Assembly: GCA_045652245.1 (NCBI GenBank)
Contig: JAZRTY010000038.1
Location: 1-63,552 of the forward strand
Length of the DNA: 63,552 bases
Source: SIG622 sp045652245
GTDB taxonomy: Bacteria > Bacillota > Clostridia > Oscillospirales > CAG-382
Reading direction: 5' to 3'
In this document: piece by piece, positions 35,932-45,556 of the stretch
Layout of the letters: every line of letters begins with the position of its first letter
How positions within the stretch are numbered: the first letter of the stretch is position 1
The notes under the pieces: generated by a model
Databases searched by the model: none
What the model was told of the DNA's origin: nothing
Seen by the model: only the letters and a program-made list of their open reading frames with translations
Translations under genes and position numbers: made by a program

Positions 35932-38900
35932 TTAATTTCCTATTGTTATATTCTTATAATATTTCAGGATTTCATTTGCATCAAAGTTATTAACATGTCT
36001 ATTCCCATCGACATCCGAAGCAATCATGATAAATGTATCAGCCAATCCGCCTTCGTTTGCTGTCGAAGCTCTGTATGCTGAATATGCGTCGGCAATATCA
36101 ACTATATCAGTGTCAACATAAACACCGTTTACGTCGTAGCCTACATCAATAAACATTGCTGTGTAGTTTGCATCTTCTGTAGTTGTGATAAGCCCCCTGA
36201 AGTCATCTGCTCCGAGTCCGTAACCATATTTATCTGCAGCTACTACCCATGCGCCGGCTACGTTTGCATAATTAGTTCTACCTGCTTCAAATTCATCATG
36301 TACTACAACGGGCATTTCGTTTCCGTCAAACTTAAAGCCCTTGTACTGAGTACCACCTTCTATGTTTCTTACAAGAATAAGGTAGAATCCGGAAACGTAG
36401 TCATTAACCACTTCAACTTCGTAAAGAGCTGTAAATGTCGATACATATTCACCATTCGCTGTTACATAATCATCAGCATTAACTTCAAGGTTTCCGTTAA
36501 GTACCCATCTTGAGGAGTAACCGCTCTTGAGCTTGGGTGTTCCAACCTTTTCTGAAACCTTATCAGTTTTGATGATACCGGTTACCGGAACATCGTCAAC
36601 TATGATAGAAACAGTTTCGTTAACAGTTACTATCTTATTTACAGTCTCTGTTGTAATACCATCGTTATACTGGCTGGAAACAGGAGAAACTATTGCATAT
36701 ACATCAAAATCACAATTTTTGATATCAAACTCTTTATTCTTGTTATCTTCAAGTATCTGTGTTACCTTAAATGCAAATTCTACATTGTAGCTGTTGGTAT
36801 ACGCTGTATTTGTAAGAGTATTTCCGTTAACAGTGTCCGATATAGGTAACTTTGTGAACTCGCCCGTAGTACCGGCAATTCTGTTACCTACATATTCGAA
36901 GTACTCGTTGTCGAAGGTAATCGTTGTATCAACTGCTCCGTACACGCCGGGAACCTTAACTGTAACCACTACCTGTTCGCCGACATTATAAACATCAGTA
37001 TCCACATCTCTATCAACAATGTCAACTGTAACATTTGCAGTATAGTTTGCTTCATAAACAACTATGTCTGAGAAATGAGCAACCTTAACTGTTATGATAC
37101 CTGTTGCATTGTCATATGTGAAAACATTGGCAGGAATCTGCGCTCCGTCGTGAACGAGGATGATAGTTCCCTTGTCAATCCCCGTCTTGTAAGGAATTGT
37201 AACAGTGATATCCTTTGTTGTCTTTTCAGAATTGAAAATTTCGCTGTTTGTACCTGTAACTCTAAGTACTGCAGCTGCCTTGAAGCCCTGGAATTCTGTT
37301 GTATATTCTGCAGGATCAATTACTTCAAGGTTAATTGTTGTATCAGCGTTTATGTAGTTTGCGGGAATTTCAACAGAATGGTCACCGTTGAGATATATCT
37401 CATTTTCGCCTGTTCCTTCTACAACTGTATATTTGCCGTCTGCTGTAGTTGCAGGCTGGTAGCCGTCAGCACAGTAAGCTGAAGGATCTACGTCGAAAGT
37501 ACCGCCGGAGATTGCAATGGCATCAGTGTTCATATACGCATCTGCAACCTTAATATCGCCTTCAAACGCACCGCCTGTAACGATCATATCGATATCGCTG
37601 CCGGCATCGCCGTAAATGCGCATTGCAGAGTTTGTACCACTAACTGTACCGTTTTCAACATTAATATTCAGATCACCTACGTACAGATGCTGAACAAAGA
37701 TTGCATCCCATGTACTTTCGATAGAACCTGCGTTCATGGTGAATGTAACACCAAGTTCAGGGTAAGAGTCGCTACTGTTAGAGGCAACGCGAACTGCTGT
37801 ATCTGTAGACTTAACAGTACCACCGTTCATAACGAAGGATGCGCCAACAGTATGTGCTGTGCCCCAAGCGTTAGGACGAAGGTCAACTGCAAAACCGAGT
37901 GACCAGGAATCTGTTACTTCAATTGTACCGGATTCAAGAATCAGTTTACCTTCTACCCATACAGCCGCACCGATGTTGTTACCACCTGCAGCGTATGTGA
38001 TCTTACCGTTCTTTTCTGTTGTTGTGTCCTTAACGGTAAGTTCAGCTCCGTTGAGTACATGGATCATTGAATAATCAGTACCGTGTGTGCCGGAGATTGT
38101 CTTGCCGTTCAGGTCAAGAGTGATCTTCTTGCCGTTTTCAATTGTAACTGACTTTTCTAAAGTAATATTGCTCAGAACTGTTATTGTATCACCCTCAACG
38201 GCTGCTTCAACTGCCTTTGCAAGGTCTGTGTATCTTACATCCCCGATTGCCGCTACCTTTGTCCATACATCCACGCCGTCAATTACGAGCTTACCCGAAT
38301 TATCCGGAGTATCATTTGAAGCATTGTATGCAGCACCGAATGCACTGAGCTTAGCTGCTTCTTCAGGAGCATTGGATGTTTCTATTGTTCCGGTAAATGC
38401 TGCATTTGTTATTGTTACTTGTGTACCTTTCTCATTGTACCATACACCTGCGATACCACCGGTTTCTGCAAGATCTGCTACATTAGGATTCGTGTTTACA
38501 ACAGTTGCTGTACAAGTAACGTTTTCAACCTTGTTGCTATAGTGAATAATACCGAAGATACCTCCGACATCACAAACGTCACCGATAACCTTGATATTTG
38601 AAGAAATATTCTTGAAGGTGTGTCCGCCCTCACCATTAAATCCGATGACACCGCCGACATATGTACGATATGCTAAACCGTTTTCTGTCGAGGTAGCCTT
38701 AACATAAGAGTTTTCGTCTACGTTAACTGTGATATCTGTCCAGTTTGCGTATGCGTTCTTACCGCCGACACCGCCGACATAAGACATACCGTTAACTTCA
38801 ACATGACCTGTTACGTTGATGTCTGTATATTTGCTTGTATAAGGTGTACCGGCTACAACACCAACATTAAGTCTGCCGGTTACCTTTGCGTTGTTGAAGG

Positions 38901-41900
38901 TAAGATTCGAAACAGAGCCGTTCTGAGTAAATCCGAAGAAGCCTGCATTTGACTTTCCTTCCATTGCAACAACGAGATTTGAAATTGTATGTGAATCACC
39001 GTCAAAGTGACCGTTAAAGCTAATTGAGCTTGTTCCGATAGGAGTCCATTCTTCACTTGTAAGGTCGATATCACATGTAAGCTTTACATACTTGCCTGCA
39101 TATGTGTTACCTGCGTTTACAGTATCTCTGAAGAGTTTTAGCTCATTTATGTTGTTTATTGTATACGGATCAGCCTGTGTACCGCTGCCGTCAAGACCTA
39201 CACGCACAACGCCGTAGGTGCCATCCACATCCTGAATCTGGAATTTTTCAGGAACATTTTCTGCAATAACAGTATAACCCTCTGCAAGAGCCGCTGCAGC
39301 AACACTTACTTCAACAGGCCATTCGGTAGAGCCTTCGGTCACATCCAGATAAAGGTTACCAATCAGGTTAGCATTTTCGCCAACTGTGATAGTACCACTG
39401 TTTGCATTCGCGTTTGCATCCTGCATCCAGACAGACTTGTTAGCACCTTCAACAGTACCACCGTTGATTGTAAGGATGTTCTGAGCTTCAACACCGTTTA
39501 AGAACTGACGGATACCACGGTATGTGGACTTAACCACACCGCCGTTGATTACTGTTTCAGCAGATGTACCCTTACCGTTTGTAAGGTTGTCGATACCGTA
39601 TGCCATATCTGTACCGCCGAGGTGTTCGAATGTACCGTTTTCAATAACAAGCTTACCGTCGGGGTTGTTTGCAAGAACTGCAGAGTAACGACCCCATCCG
39701 GAGTTAACGGTTGCAGTAAGAGTCATCTTACCGTTTCCAGTAATTGTAAGTTCGCCACGGTTGTCGATAAGACTGAAGTTCTTGGAAGTTTTATCTGTAC
39801 CTGTGATTGTCTTGCCATCTAAGTTGAGAGTGATATTAGCACCCTTCGGTACTGTAACCATCTCGTCAAGCTCAATATCACGCATAAGAGTGATAGGAGC
39901 GTTATAATTGTTTTCCACAACGCTATCAATCGCACTCTGCAGGTCGTAGAAGCAAACGCCTGCAACCATAGCAACTGCGTTTCTAACAGCGCCGGTTACT
40001 ACGGTTGTATCGCTGATCGTTACTTCAGCGGTAGCAGTCCAGTTAGAAACAGCGGCAGAGGGCTCATTAGCATCATTCAGAGCAGTGATAGAACCGCCTG
40101 TAACGGTTACTGTAGTACCTTCTGCTATGTTACCGTAATCATCACGGTTGAGCTGGATACCTGAGTAATCGTATTTATCGCTTGTGTCAACACTAATAAT
40201 ATCAGTGTCAACAATAGTAATATTCATATTAGAGCCCCAAACATTAACGGGGATACGTGAAGTCAATTCACTGTCTTTAATGACAACAGTTGCATTGTCT
40301 GCAGAGGACGGGAAGTTGATAGCATAACTGTCAACATTTTCACCCATAATAACAGTAACATTCTCAACTGTAAGAGCACCATTGGTGTTATAGTTGATAC
40401 CGCGATTAGCTTTTGTCGCAACAATCTTAAGATTCTTAACAGTCACATTTGCACCGGTTGCCTCAGCAGGAATATCAATAGCACGGTCAGTACCTGTGTA
40501 TGTAAGGGTATGATTGTTACCATTGATTTCAACGTTAACAGAAACTGTCAGTTTGTCGCTGATGGTGATATCAGTAAGCAATTCAATAACATCATCGTCT
40601 TCAGCTGCTTCAATTGCTTCCTGAATGGTATCAAATTCATCGTTGCCGATTTTAGCAACAGGACCGATCCATTTTGCATAATAGGTCTTTACACTACTGT
40701 TAAGTTTAGTGTATGCTTCACCTGTAAAGTTTGCGTTGTCATACCAACCGCCAAATTCAAAACCGTCCTTGTATGCTGTTTCAACAAGGTGGAAGTTACC
40801 GCCGCCTGCAGCATCGTCAACCAATGCTGCACGTTCGGGAGAAGTACCGCCGTTGAGGTAGTATGTATAACCACCTACTGTATCAGTATAATCATCCATT
40901 CCTTCAAGGAACAGAATGCTATGTGCACCGCCGACATATTTGTTGCCTGTTTCTGTACCTAAAGTAACAGTACCTGTGGATGTGCTGTCGATCAATTCAA
41001 CAACACCGCCGTAGGAAATAAGTCCGCCGGCATAGATAGAGTCGCTGCCTTTATTTTCAGGATTTAAAACGACAACATCACCTGTGTTGGAACATTTCTT
41101 TGCAATCATCCACGAGCCGTGAGAATACCAACATACACCAATACCTGCCGCATGAGTTTCTCCATTTGTATTAACTGTAACAGTACCGATGTTTTCGCAA
41201 CCGTCGAATATAACCTTCAGATACTGTCCGCTATGCTGTGAATGGTCTTTACCCAGAATACCGCCTGCGCTTGGTGCGCCTCCGCCTAGAGAAGTTATAT
41301 CACCGGTGTTCACACAATTTTCGAATGTAATAACACCTCTCATGGTTGCAGTCATTACACCGTCTTCACGCGAAGAGTTAAGCAATCCCAAAATTCCGCC
41401 TGCTTCACGAGCTTCTGTAGTTACGTCAGCCGCATTTGAGCAGTTCTTGATTGTAATGTCAACCTTGGGCTGAGAAATCTGAGAGTCCATGTGACCGATA
41501 AGACCACCCATGTTATTGGAAGCCTTAACAGTACCGCCGAGAACATGACAGTTTTCAATTACGCTTACTGCGTCGTCCTTGGGGAAATAATAACCGATAA
41601 GTGCCGCAACACCCGAACCGTAAACTTCGTCTCCGTCACTATCAGTGCGTGTTCCGCCATCAATATCAACATCTGCAAGTTTTACATTTGAAATATTTGC
41701 ACCATATACATAACCGAATAAACCAAAGCTGTATTCTGTGCTTCCTGTTTCATCGGAATCAGGAACATAGTCTTCGGATGTAAGGCCTGTAATAGTATGG
41801 TTTCCACCATCAAAGTTACCTGCAAACATCTTAACATCGCTGCTTGTAGGCGCCTTGTCATAATTGCTTGTACCGATAGGTGTCCACACTTCACCTGAAA

Positions 41901-43812
41901 GGTCAATATCATCTGTAAGAAGAACATATTCGCCTTCGTATGTGTTACCTGCGTTTACATCATCTCTAAACTTTACAAGGTCGTCAATGTTGTTAATTAA
42001 GTAAGGATCTTCTTCAGTGCCTGATCCGGAAAGAGCGGGTTCATTGATCACACCCGCATCTTTAAGTGCCTGTTCAGCATCTTCGCTGTAGGTGTTTTCA
42101 CCGAACACTGAGTTAACTTCATCGTTGCTGCTAAATTCAAGGACATTAATTGTGTTGTCTTCAATTGTAGCAGTTGCAACATTGTAAACCTTTAAGCGAA
42201 CATTATTAAAGTTGTTTCCTGTAACAACAGGAGAGCCGCTTACAACGTTTACAGTTCTGCCGGAATTTACAATATTATTTGTAAATGTTGTTTCACCACG
42301 AAGAAGAATAACGTTTTTGTCTGCAGGCAGAGTAAATTCACAGCCTGTTACAACAAGATTATCTCTTTCCGCTTCATAGTAGATAGCTGCGCCGTTTGTT
42401 TTGAAATCACAGCCTTCAATCGTAATATTACCTGCGCCGGGTAAAACACCAATTCCACCGCCAACAAAGTTGACATTTTCAAGAGTACCGGACTGCAGAC
42501 CAATACCGCCGAGATTTGCAGCATCATCTATATACGCAATCGTCAAATCTTTGATGTTTAAATTCTGTGCATCATAGAACAGATATGAGCCGTTTTTGGC
42601 AGACTCAACGTTTTTGATCGTCAAGGTCTTGTTGTTTCCGTTGATGGTCAGACCGTTGATGTTAAGAGTAATAAGATTGCCGTTGCCAATGCTCATTGTC
42701 TCAGCGAACATAATCCATTTATCAACAACTACATCGTCAAGAAGAGTAACAGTGCCTGAAGGAGCAGCTGCCTTGATTGCTTCCTGAAGGTCTGTGAATT
42801 CTTCACCGTTAACGGTTGCAACGTAGTTCTTGGCTTCGGTTACATTGGGAGCGGTACAGTCGCCTTTGTCCAAGGTAACACCGGCGGGAAGTTCAACAAC
42901 TTCGTCGGTATTCTTCAGCAAAGTGATAGTATCTCCGGGCTGAGCATACTTAGCAGCAGCTTCCAAGGAAGTGCAGAAGGTAAGGCCAACAGAAGCCACT
43001 GTCGGAGCGGTTTTATGGTTGCCCTTCACACCAATGGTAGTAATAGGATTACCACAAGTAGTAAAGAACATTGTCTTTACTTCTTCACTACCAAATGTAA
43101 TAGCTTCCAGCTTATCATTATAATGAGTGAGCTGGCTGTGGTTACCACTGTTGTGGCTTGTGGAGAAATAGAGGTAATCCACCATATTTGTACCAGTCAT
43201 ACTTACAACATTGGCAGGAAGAGTTACGCTCTTCAAATTGTCGCAGTTGTTGAGCGTCCACGCCTTAAGATAGATAGCGGGACGATCAGCAGGAAACTCA
43301 ATTTCTTCGATAATCAGATTCTTGAGTGCGCCCTGCGCGATTGTCAGGTTCTCAGTACCGCCTTTAGCAAAGGTCAGTTTCTCCATCGTAGAAAACTGGA
43401 AAGCTTCCTGACCAATGTAGGTAACGGTGGAAGGAATAACTACTTCGCCTGTCAGGTTGGTAAAGCTCTGCACAGCAAAGGAACCGATAGAGGTAACCCC
43501 CTCTTCGATTACGAGTGTTTTAACTGCAGCGCGGTCATAGGGCCAGCCTTCAATGGCTGCACCTTCGCCTTTGCTGTCATAACGAACCGCCTCAGGCCAC
43601 TCGCCAACCTTAAAAGCTGTCTTTTTGTTTGCCAACTGAGTGGGTTCGCCCTTTGTAGGAGCAATAGTGAGGGTACCGTCAACAGACAAAGTCCAATCGA
43701 TTCCGCCCCATGTGCCTCCGGTCGCTGCATCTTCAGCGAACACATTAAAGCTCATTGTGCTAAGTACCATTGCAAAGCAAAGTACTAAAGCCATAATTCT
43801 TTTAAGTTTCAC
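35932..43812 (-). CDS. Giant secreted surface protein, 2626 aa, BspA/beta-helix/GLUG/cohesin-like/dockerin-like
   Basis: The order is signal peptide (about 1-26), BspA-type leucine-rich repeats (about 80-280; VTSIGSFAVQSFTNL), and several beta-helix blocks introduced by KIGND/TIQEAIEAA-like repeats (about 290-600, 1130-1480, 1920-2180). GLUG-like blocks lie at about 620-1100 and 1590-1900. The C-terminus has a cohesin-like domain (about 2258-2400), an InlB-like repeat, the shared module (about 2465-2590) and a dockerin-like tail (SDVDGNRHVNNFDANEIL). It is non-catalytic as far as visible, and likely an adhesin or scaffold. The start is GTG, 9 nt after AGGAGG. It leads the surface operon behind a structured leader and a putative LytTR-activated promoter. 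Confidence 0.8.
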   Translation of the reverse strand: MKLKRIMALVLCFAMVLSTMSFNVFAEDAATGGTWGGIDWTLSVDGTLTIAPTKGEPTQLANKKTAFKVGEWPEAVRYDSKGEGAAIEGWPYDRAAVKTLVIEEGVTSIGSFAVQSFTNLTGEVVIPSTVTYIGQEAFQFSTMEKLTFAKGGTENLTIAQGALKNLIIEEIEFPADRPAIYLKAWTLNNCDNLKSVTLPANVVSMTGTNMVDYLYFSTSHNSGNHSQLTHYNDKLEAITFGSEEVKTMFFTTCGNPITTIGVKGNHKTAPTVASVGLTFCTSLEAAAKYAQPGDTITLLKNTDEVVELPAGVTLDKGDCTAPNVTEAKNYVATVNGEEFTDLQEAIKAAAPSGTVTLLDDVVVDKWIMFAETMSIGNGNLITLNINGLTINGNNKTLTIKNVESAKNGSYLFYDAQNLNIKDLTIAYIDDAANLGGIGLQSGTLENVNFVGGGIGVLPGAGNITIEGCDFKTNGAAIYYEAERDNLVVTGCEFTLPADKNVILLRGETTFTNNIVNSGRTVNVVSGSPVVTGNNFNNVRLKVYNVATATIEDNTINVLEFSSNDEVNSVFGENTYSEDAEQALKDAGVINEPALSGSGTEEDPYLINNIDDLVKFRDDVNAGNTYEGEYVLLTDDIDLSGEVWTPIGTSNYDKAPTSSDVKMFAGNFDGGNHTITGLTSEDYVPDSDETGSTEYSFGLFGYVYGANISNVKLADVDIDGGTRTDSDGDEVYGSGVAALIGYYFPKDDAVSVIENCHVLGGTVKASNNMGGLIGHMDSQISQPKVDITIKNCSNAADVTTEAREAGGILGLLNSSREDGVMTATMRGVITFENCVNTGDITSLGGGAPSAGGILGKDHSQHSGQYLKVIFDGCENIGTVTVNTNGETHAAGIGVCWYSHGSWMIAKKCSNTGDVVVLNPENKGSDSIYAGGLISYGGVVELIDSTSTGTVTLGTETGNKYVGGAHSILFLEGMDDYTDTVGGYTYYLNGGTSPERAALVDDAAGGGNFHLVETAYKDGFEFGGWYDNANFTGEAYTKLNSSVKTYYAKWIGPVAKIGNDEFDTIQEAIEAAEDDDVIELLTDITISDKLTVSVNVEINGNNHTLTYTGTDRAIDIPAEATGANVTVKNLKIVATKANRGINYNTNGALTVENVTVIMGENVDSYAINFPSSADNATVVIKDSELTSRIPVNVWGSNMNITIVDTDIISVDTSDKYDYSGIQLNRDDYGNIAEGTTVTVTGGSITALNDANEPSAAVSNWTATAEVTISDTTVVTGAVRNAVAMVAGVCFYDLQSAIDSVVENNYNAPITLMRDIELDEMVTVPKGANITLNLDGKTITGTDKTSKNFSLIDNRGELTITGNGKMTLTATVNSGWGRYSAVLANNPDGKLVIENGTFEHLGGTDMAYGIDNLTNGKGTSAETVINGGVVKSTYRGIRQFLNGVEAQNILTINGGTVEGANKSVWMQDANANANSGTITVGENANLIGNLYLDVTEGSTEWPVEVSVAAAALAEGYTVIAENVPEKFQIQDVDGTYGVVRVGLDGSGTQADPYTINNINELKLFRDTVNAGNTYAGKYVKLTCDIDLTSEEWTPIGTSSISFNGHFDGDSHTISNLVVAMEGKSNAGFFGFTQNGSVSNLTFNNAKVTGRLNVGVVAGTPYTSKYTDINVTGHVEVNGMSYVGGVGGKNAYANWTDITVNVDENSYVKATSTENGLAYRTYVGGVIGFNGEGGHTFKNISSNIKVIGDVCDVGGIFGIIHYSNKVENVTCTATVVNTNPNVADLAETGGIAGVWYNEKGTQVTITNAAFTGTIETSNAPEEAAKLSAFGAAYNASNDTPDNSGKLVIDGVDVWTKVAAIGDVRYTDLAKAVEAAVEGDTITVLSNITLEKSVTIENGKKITLDLNGKTISGTHGTDYSMIHVLNGAELTVKDTTTEKNGKITYAAGGNNIGAAVWVEGKLILESGTIEVTDSWSLGFAVDLRPNAWGTAHTVGASFVMNGGTVKSTDTAVRVASNSSDSYPELGVTFTMNAGSIESTWDAIFVQHLYVGDLNINVENGTVSGTNSAMRIYGDAGSDIDMIVTGGAFEGDIKVADAYMNTDAIAISGGTFDVDPSAYCADGYQPATTADGKYTVVEGTGENEIYLNGDHSVEIPANYINADTTINLEVIDPAEYTTEFQGFKAAAVLRVTGTNSEIFNSEKTTKDITVTIPYKTGIDKGTIILVHDGAQIPANVFTYDNATGIITVKVAHFSDIVVYEANYTANVTVDIVDRDVDTDVYNVGEQVVVTVKVPGVYGAVDTTITFDNEYFEYVGNRIAGTTGEFTKLPISDTVNGNTLTNTAYTNSYNVEFAFKVTQILEDNKNKEFDIKNCDFDVYAIVSPVSSQYNDGITTETVNKIVTVNETVSIIVDDVPVTGIIKTDKVSEKVGTPKLKSGYSSRWVLNGNLEVNADDYVTANGEYVSTFTALYEVEVVNDYVSGFYLILVRNIEGGTQYKGFKFDGNEMPVVVHDEFEAGRTNYANVAGAWVVAADKYGYGLGADDFRGLITTTEDANYTAMFIDVGYDVNGVYVDTDIVDIADAYSAYRASTANEGGLADTFIMIASDVDGNRHVNNFDANEILKYYKNITIGN

Positions 43813-43849
43813 TTAAAAAAACCTCCTTAATAAATATTTTGCGAAAATT

Positions 43850-44085
43850 CCGTTTACGCTTCGGGCAAAGAATAAACCTTTACATCACTTCGCTGTTCCT
43901 TGCTCGTCAGCAAAATGATGTATCATTTAGCCTATGCCGTAAACTGCACTTAACTTCTGAGGAAGCATGCAAAAAACATCTGCCGTGTAAAGGATGCTGA
44001 ATTCTCGGAGTCCGATATTCAGACACGGCAAACACTCTTTGCACGCCACTTCAGAAGGAGAGAATTTCTCTCTGTGCTTTTACGG
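43850..44085 (-). promoter_or_regulatory. Long structured 5' leader of the giant surface gene
   Basis: On the minus strand nested complementary arms stack: ATGCCGTAAA with TTTACGGCAT, CTTCTGA with TCAGAAG, GCGTGCAAAGAG with TTTTTTGCATGC, TGCCGTGT with ACACGGCA, and CTGAAT with ATTCAG. Together they form a rod of about 155 nt (43932-44085). A second hairpin follows, where TACATCATTTTGCTG pairs over 15 positions with CAGCGAAGTGATGTA (43881-43922). No known riboswitch consensus was recognised. Pairing was done by eye. Confidence 0.55.
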
Positions 44086-44095
44086 CATAAAAGCA

Positions 44096-44181
44096 TACCA
44101 TAGCAGTAAAAGCATATCACAAAATGTCAAGGGAAATCAAGGTTTTTTCATTTTTGGAACGTTTATAGCCGTTTTTGGAAC
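44096..44181 (-). promoter_or_regulatory. Candidate LytTR-activated promoter of the surface operon
   Basis: On the minus strand the decamer GTTCCAAAAA occurs at 44151-44160 and 44172-44181, exactly 21 bp apart. A perfect -35 TTGACA follows at 44125-44130, about 20 bp further on. No good -10 is found at 16-18 nt. Paired direct repeats two helical turns apart, just upstream of a weak promoter, are the layout of LytTR/AgrA-type activation sites, and ACGTTCCA fits the loose LytTR consensus. A LytTR regulator is encoded 1.4 kb away. The remainder of 43813-44278 holds the leader and a terminator. Confidence 0.6.
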
Positions 44182-44220
44182 ACTTTGTTTATTATTTAAC
44201 AATCATTCTCCAAAAAGCAA

Positions 44221-44251
44221 CAAACTCCCCGTAAAAAATCGGAGGAGTTTG
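44221..44251 (-). terminator. Terminator of the LytTR/kinase operon
   Basis: CAAACTCC pairs with GGAGTTTG, extended by CCG/CGG. On the minus strand TTGCTTTTTGG follows. Confidence 0.65.
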
Positions 44252-44278
44252 CTGTTATTTTCTATCAGTTTTCCGCCT

Positions 44279-45556
44279 TTATGAATTGCTCAGATTTACA
44301 ATACTTGTAAAATATCCGTCCTCGTAATTGAAGTAGGTCTCGCCGTCATAAAGCTTTGCTGTGCGTCTTATGTTTTCAAGTCCGAGACCATGATTTTCTC
44401 TGTCATCTTTCGTGGTTTTGAAACGCTTTCCTACCTCTACTTCCTCACTCGAGTTTTTCATTTTTATAACGAAGCGTTCCTTTTTCACGCCGAGCTCAAG
44501 TTCGATTGTTTTCTCACTTGTCGCAGCCGAAGCTCTTATTGCATTATCAAGAAGATTTGCAAGAATTGTACAAAGGTCAAAATCACGGACATTTATATTA
44601 TCGCATTCGCCTATGAGGTATTTCACACTTATGTCTCTTTCCTGGGCCTCTGCTTTTTTCATAACAAGTATCGCGTCAAGTGTCGGGTTGTCACAATAGC
44701 TTACACTGTCGATTTCGTCAAAGCCTTTTTTTATATCTGCCATATATTCGTGGGCGACATCTGCGTCATTTATTTCACTAAGAACTCTGATATGATTATG
44801 GAAATCGTGACGGAGTCGTCTATATTCGACAAATTTTTCCTTCAGCTCGTAAAAGTGCTTATCCTTCAGTTCAAGCTGCATTTTAACAAACTCTGCTTCT
44901 GCGGTATCTCTTGCAATATTTTTTATTGACTTGTAAATCAGGCTCCCCAAGAACACAGAGCATATAAAAACAAATGTTGTCAGCAGATATATTTCCGGAA
45001 ACACCGTCTGATTTTCATAAATCGGCATTACAACAATAAAGCATACGAGCATCTGAGTTGCCACAAAAAGCATAAACAACTGGGTTGAGCTTTTGTCTGT
45101 GTTGATTTTTTTGTTCTTGAGCAAAAGTAAACCAATAATACTGAATATAAAAACAAGCGTATATACCGTACATTGCCAGATGTAGGTTTTCGGCGAATTG
45201 TCAAGACTTGCCATTATGTCCTGATGAAGTATGTATTTTGCAATCAGCATTCCACAAATTTCGGCAAGCAGGCTTGCTGCCATCTGTACAACGAGGACCG
45301 GTATTTTTTTATACCAATTGTCCTTGAAAAGCGAAAACAACAGTACAACCATAATAATCTGTGCTATAATCGACTTGAGAGTTATAGCTCCAAGCGACAG
45401 CATAGTATAGTTTATTACCATTCCGAGTATTGAACCCAGATAGTATAAAAAGCGTGTTTTGGGTCTTGAAAATCTCGGCTCAAGCAGAGTGAACCAGTAG
45501 TTATGTATTATAAAAATTTCGAGAAGATTCCCGATAATCATAATGCTAAAATTCAC
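44279..45556 (-). CDS. AgrC-like sensor histidine kinase (GHKL), membrane bound
   Basis: The 425-residue protein has about six hydrophobic segments in residues 1-210, then a cytoplasmic kinase. The phospho-acceptor motif RLRHDFHNH has its His at about 250. The N-box is ILANLLDNAIRAS and the G-box NHGLGLENI. This is the class that partners LytTR regulators in peptide or other surface sensing. No agrB/agrD-like gene is present, so the signal is unknown. The GTG start overlaps the stop of the regulator (GTGA), giving coupled translation with GGAGG inside the regulator gene. Confidence 0.85.
   Translation of the reverse strand: MNFSIMIIGNLLEIFIIHNYWFTLLEPRFSRPKTRFLYYLGSILGMVINYTMLSLGAITLKSIIAQIIMVVLLFSLFKDNWYKKIPVLVVQMAASLLAEICGMLIAKYILHQDIMASLDNSPKTYIWQCTVYTLVFIFSIIGLLLLKNKKINTDKSSTQLFMLFVATQMLVCFIVVMPIYENQTVFPEIYLLTTFVFICSVFLGSLIYKSIKNIARDTAEAEFVKMQLELKDKHFYELKEKFVEYRRLRHDFHNHIRVLSEINDADVAHEYMADIKKGFDEIDSVSYCDNPTLDAILVMKKAEAQERDISVKYLIGECDNINVRDFDLCTILANLLDNAIRASAATSEKTIELELGVKKERFVIKMKNSSEEVEVGKRFKTTKDDRENHGLGLENIRRTAKLYDGETYFNYEDGYFTSIVNLSNS

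Noticed and set aside
43015..43788. Plus-strand frame of 257 codons inside the giant surface gene
   Set aside because: It is antisense to clear leucine-rich-repeat coding sequence, is Cys-rich with no motif, and has no ribosome site. It is a shadow frame.
35932..43812. Internal sequence repeats of the giant gene as a CRISPR or satellite array
   Set aside because: The repeats are long, imperfect, in frame and encode beta-helix and GLUG modules.
43880..43925. CTGACGAG and GAAG in the giant-gene leader as a hammerhead ribozyme
   Set aside because: The catalytic GAAA and the required flanking stems are missing, and the segment is better explained by a simple long hairpin.
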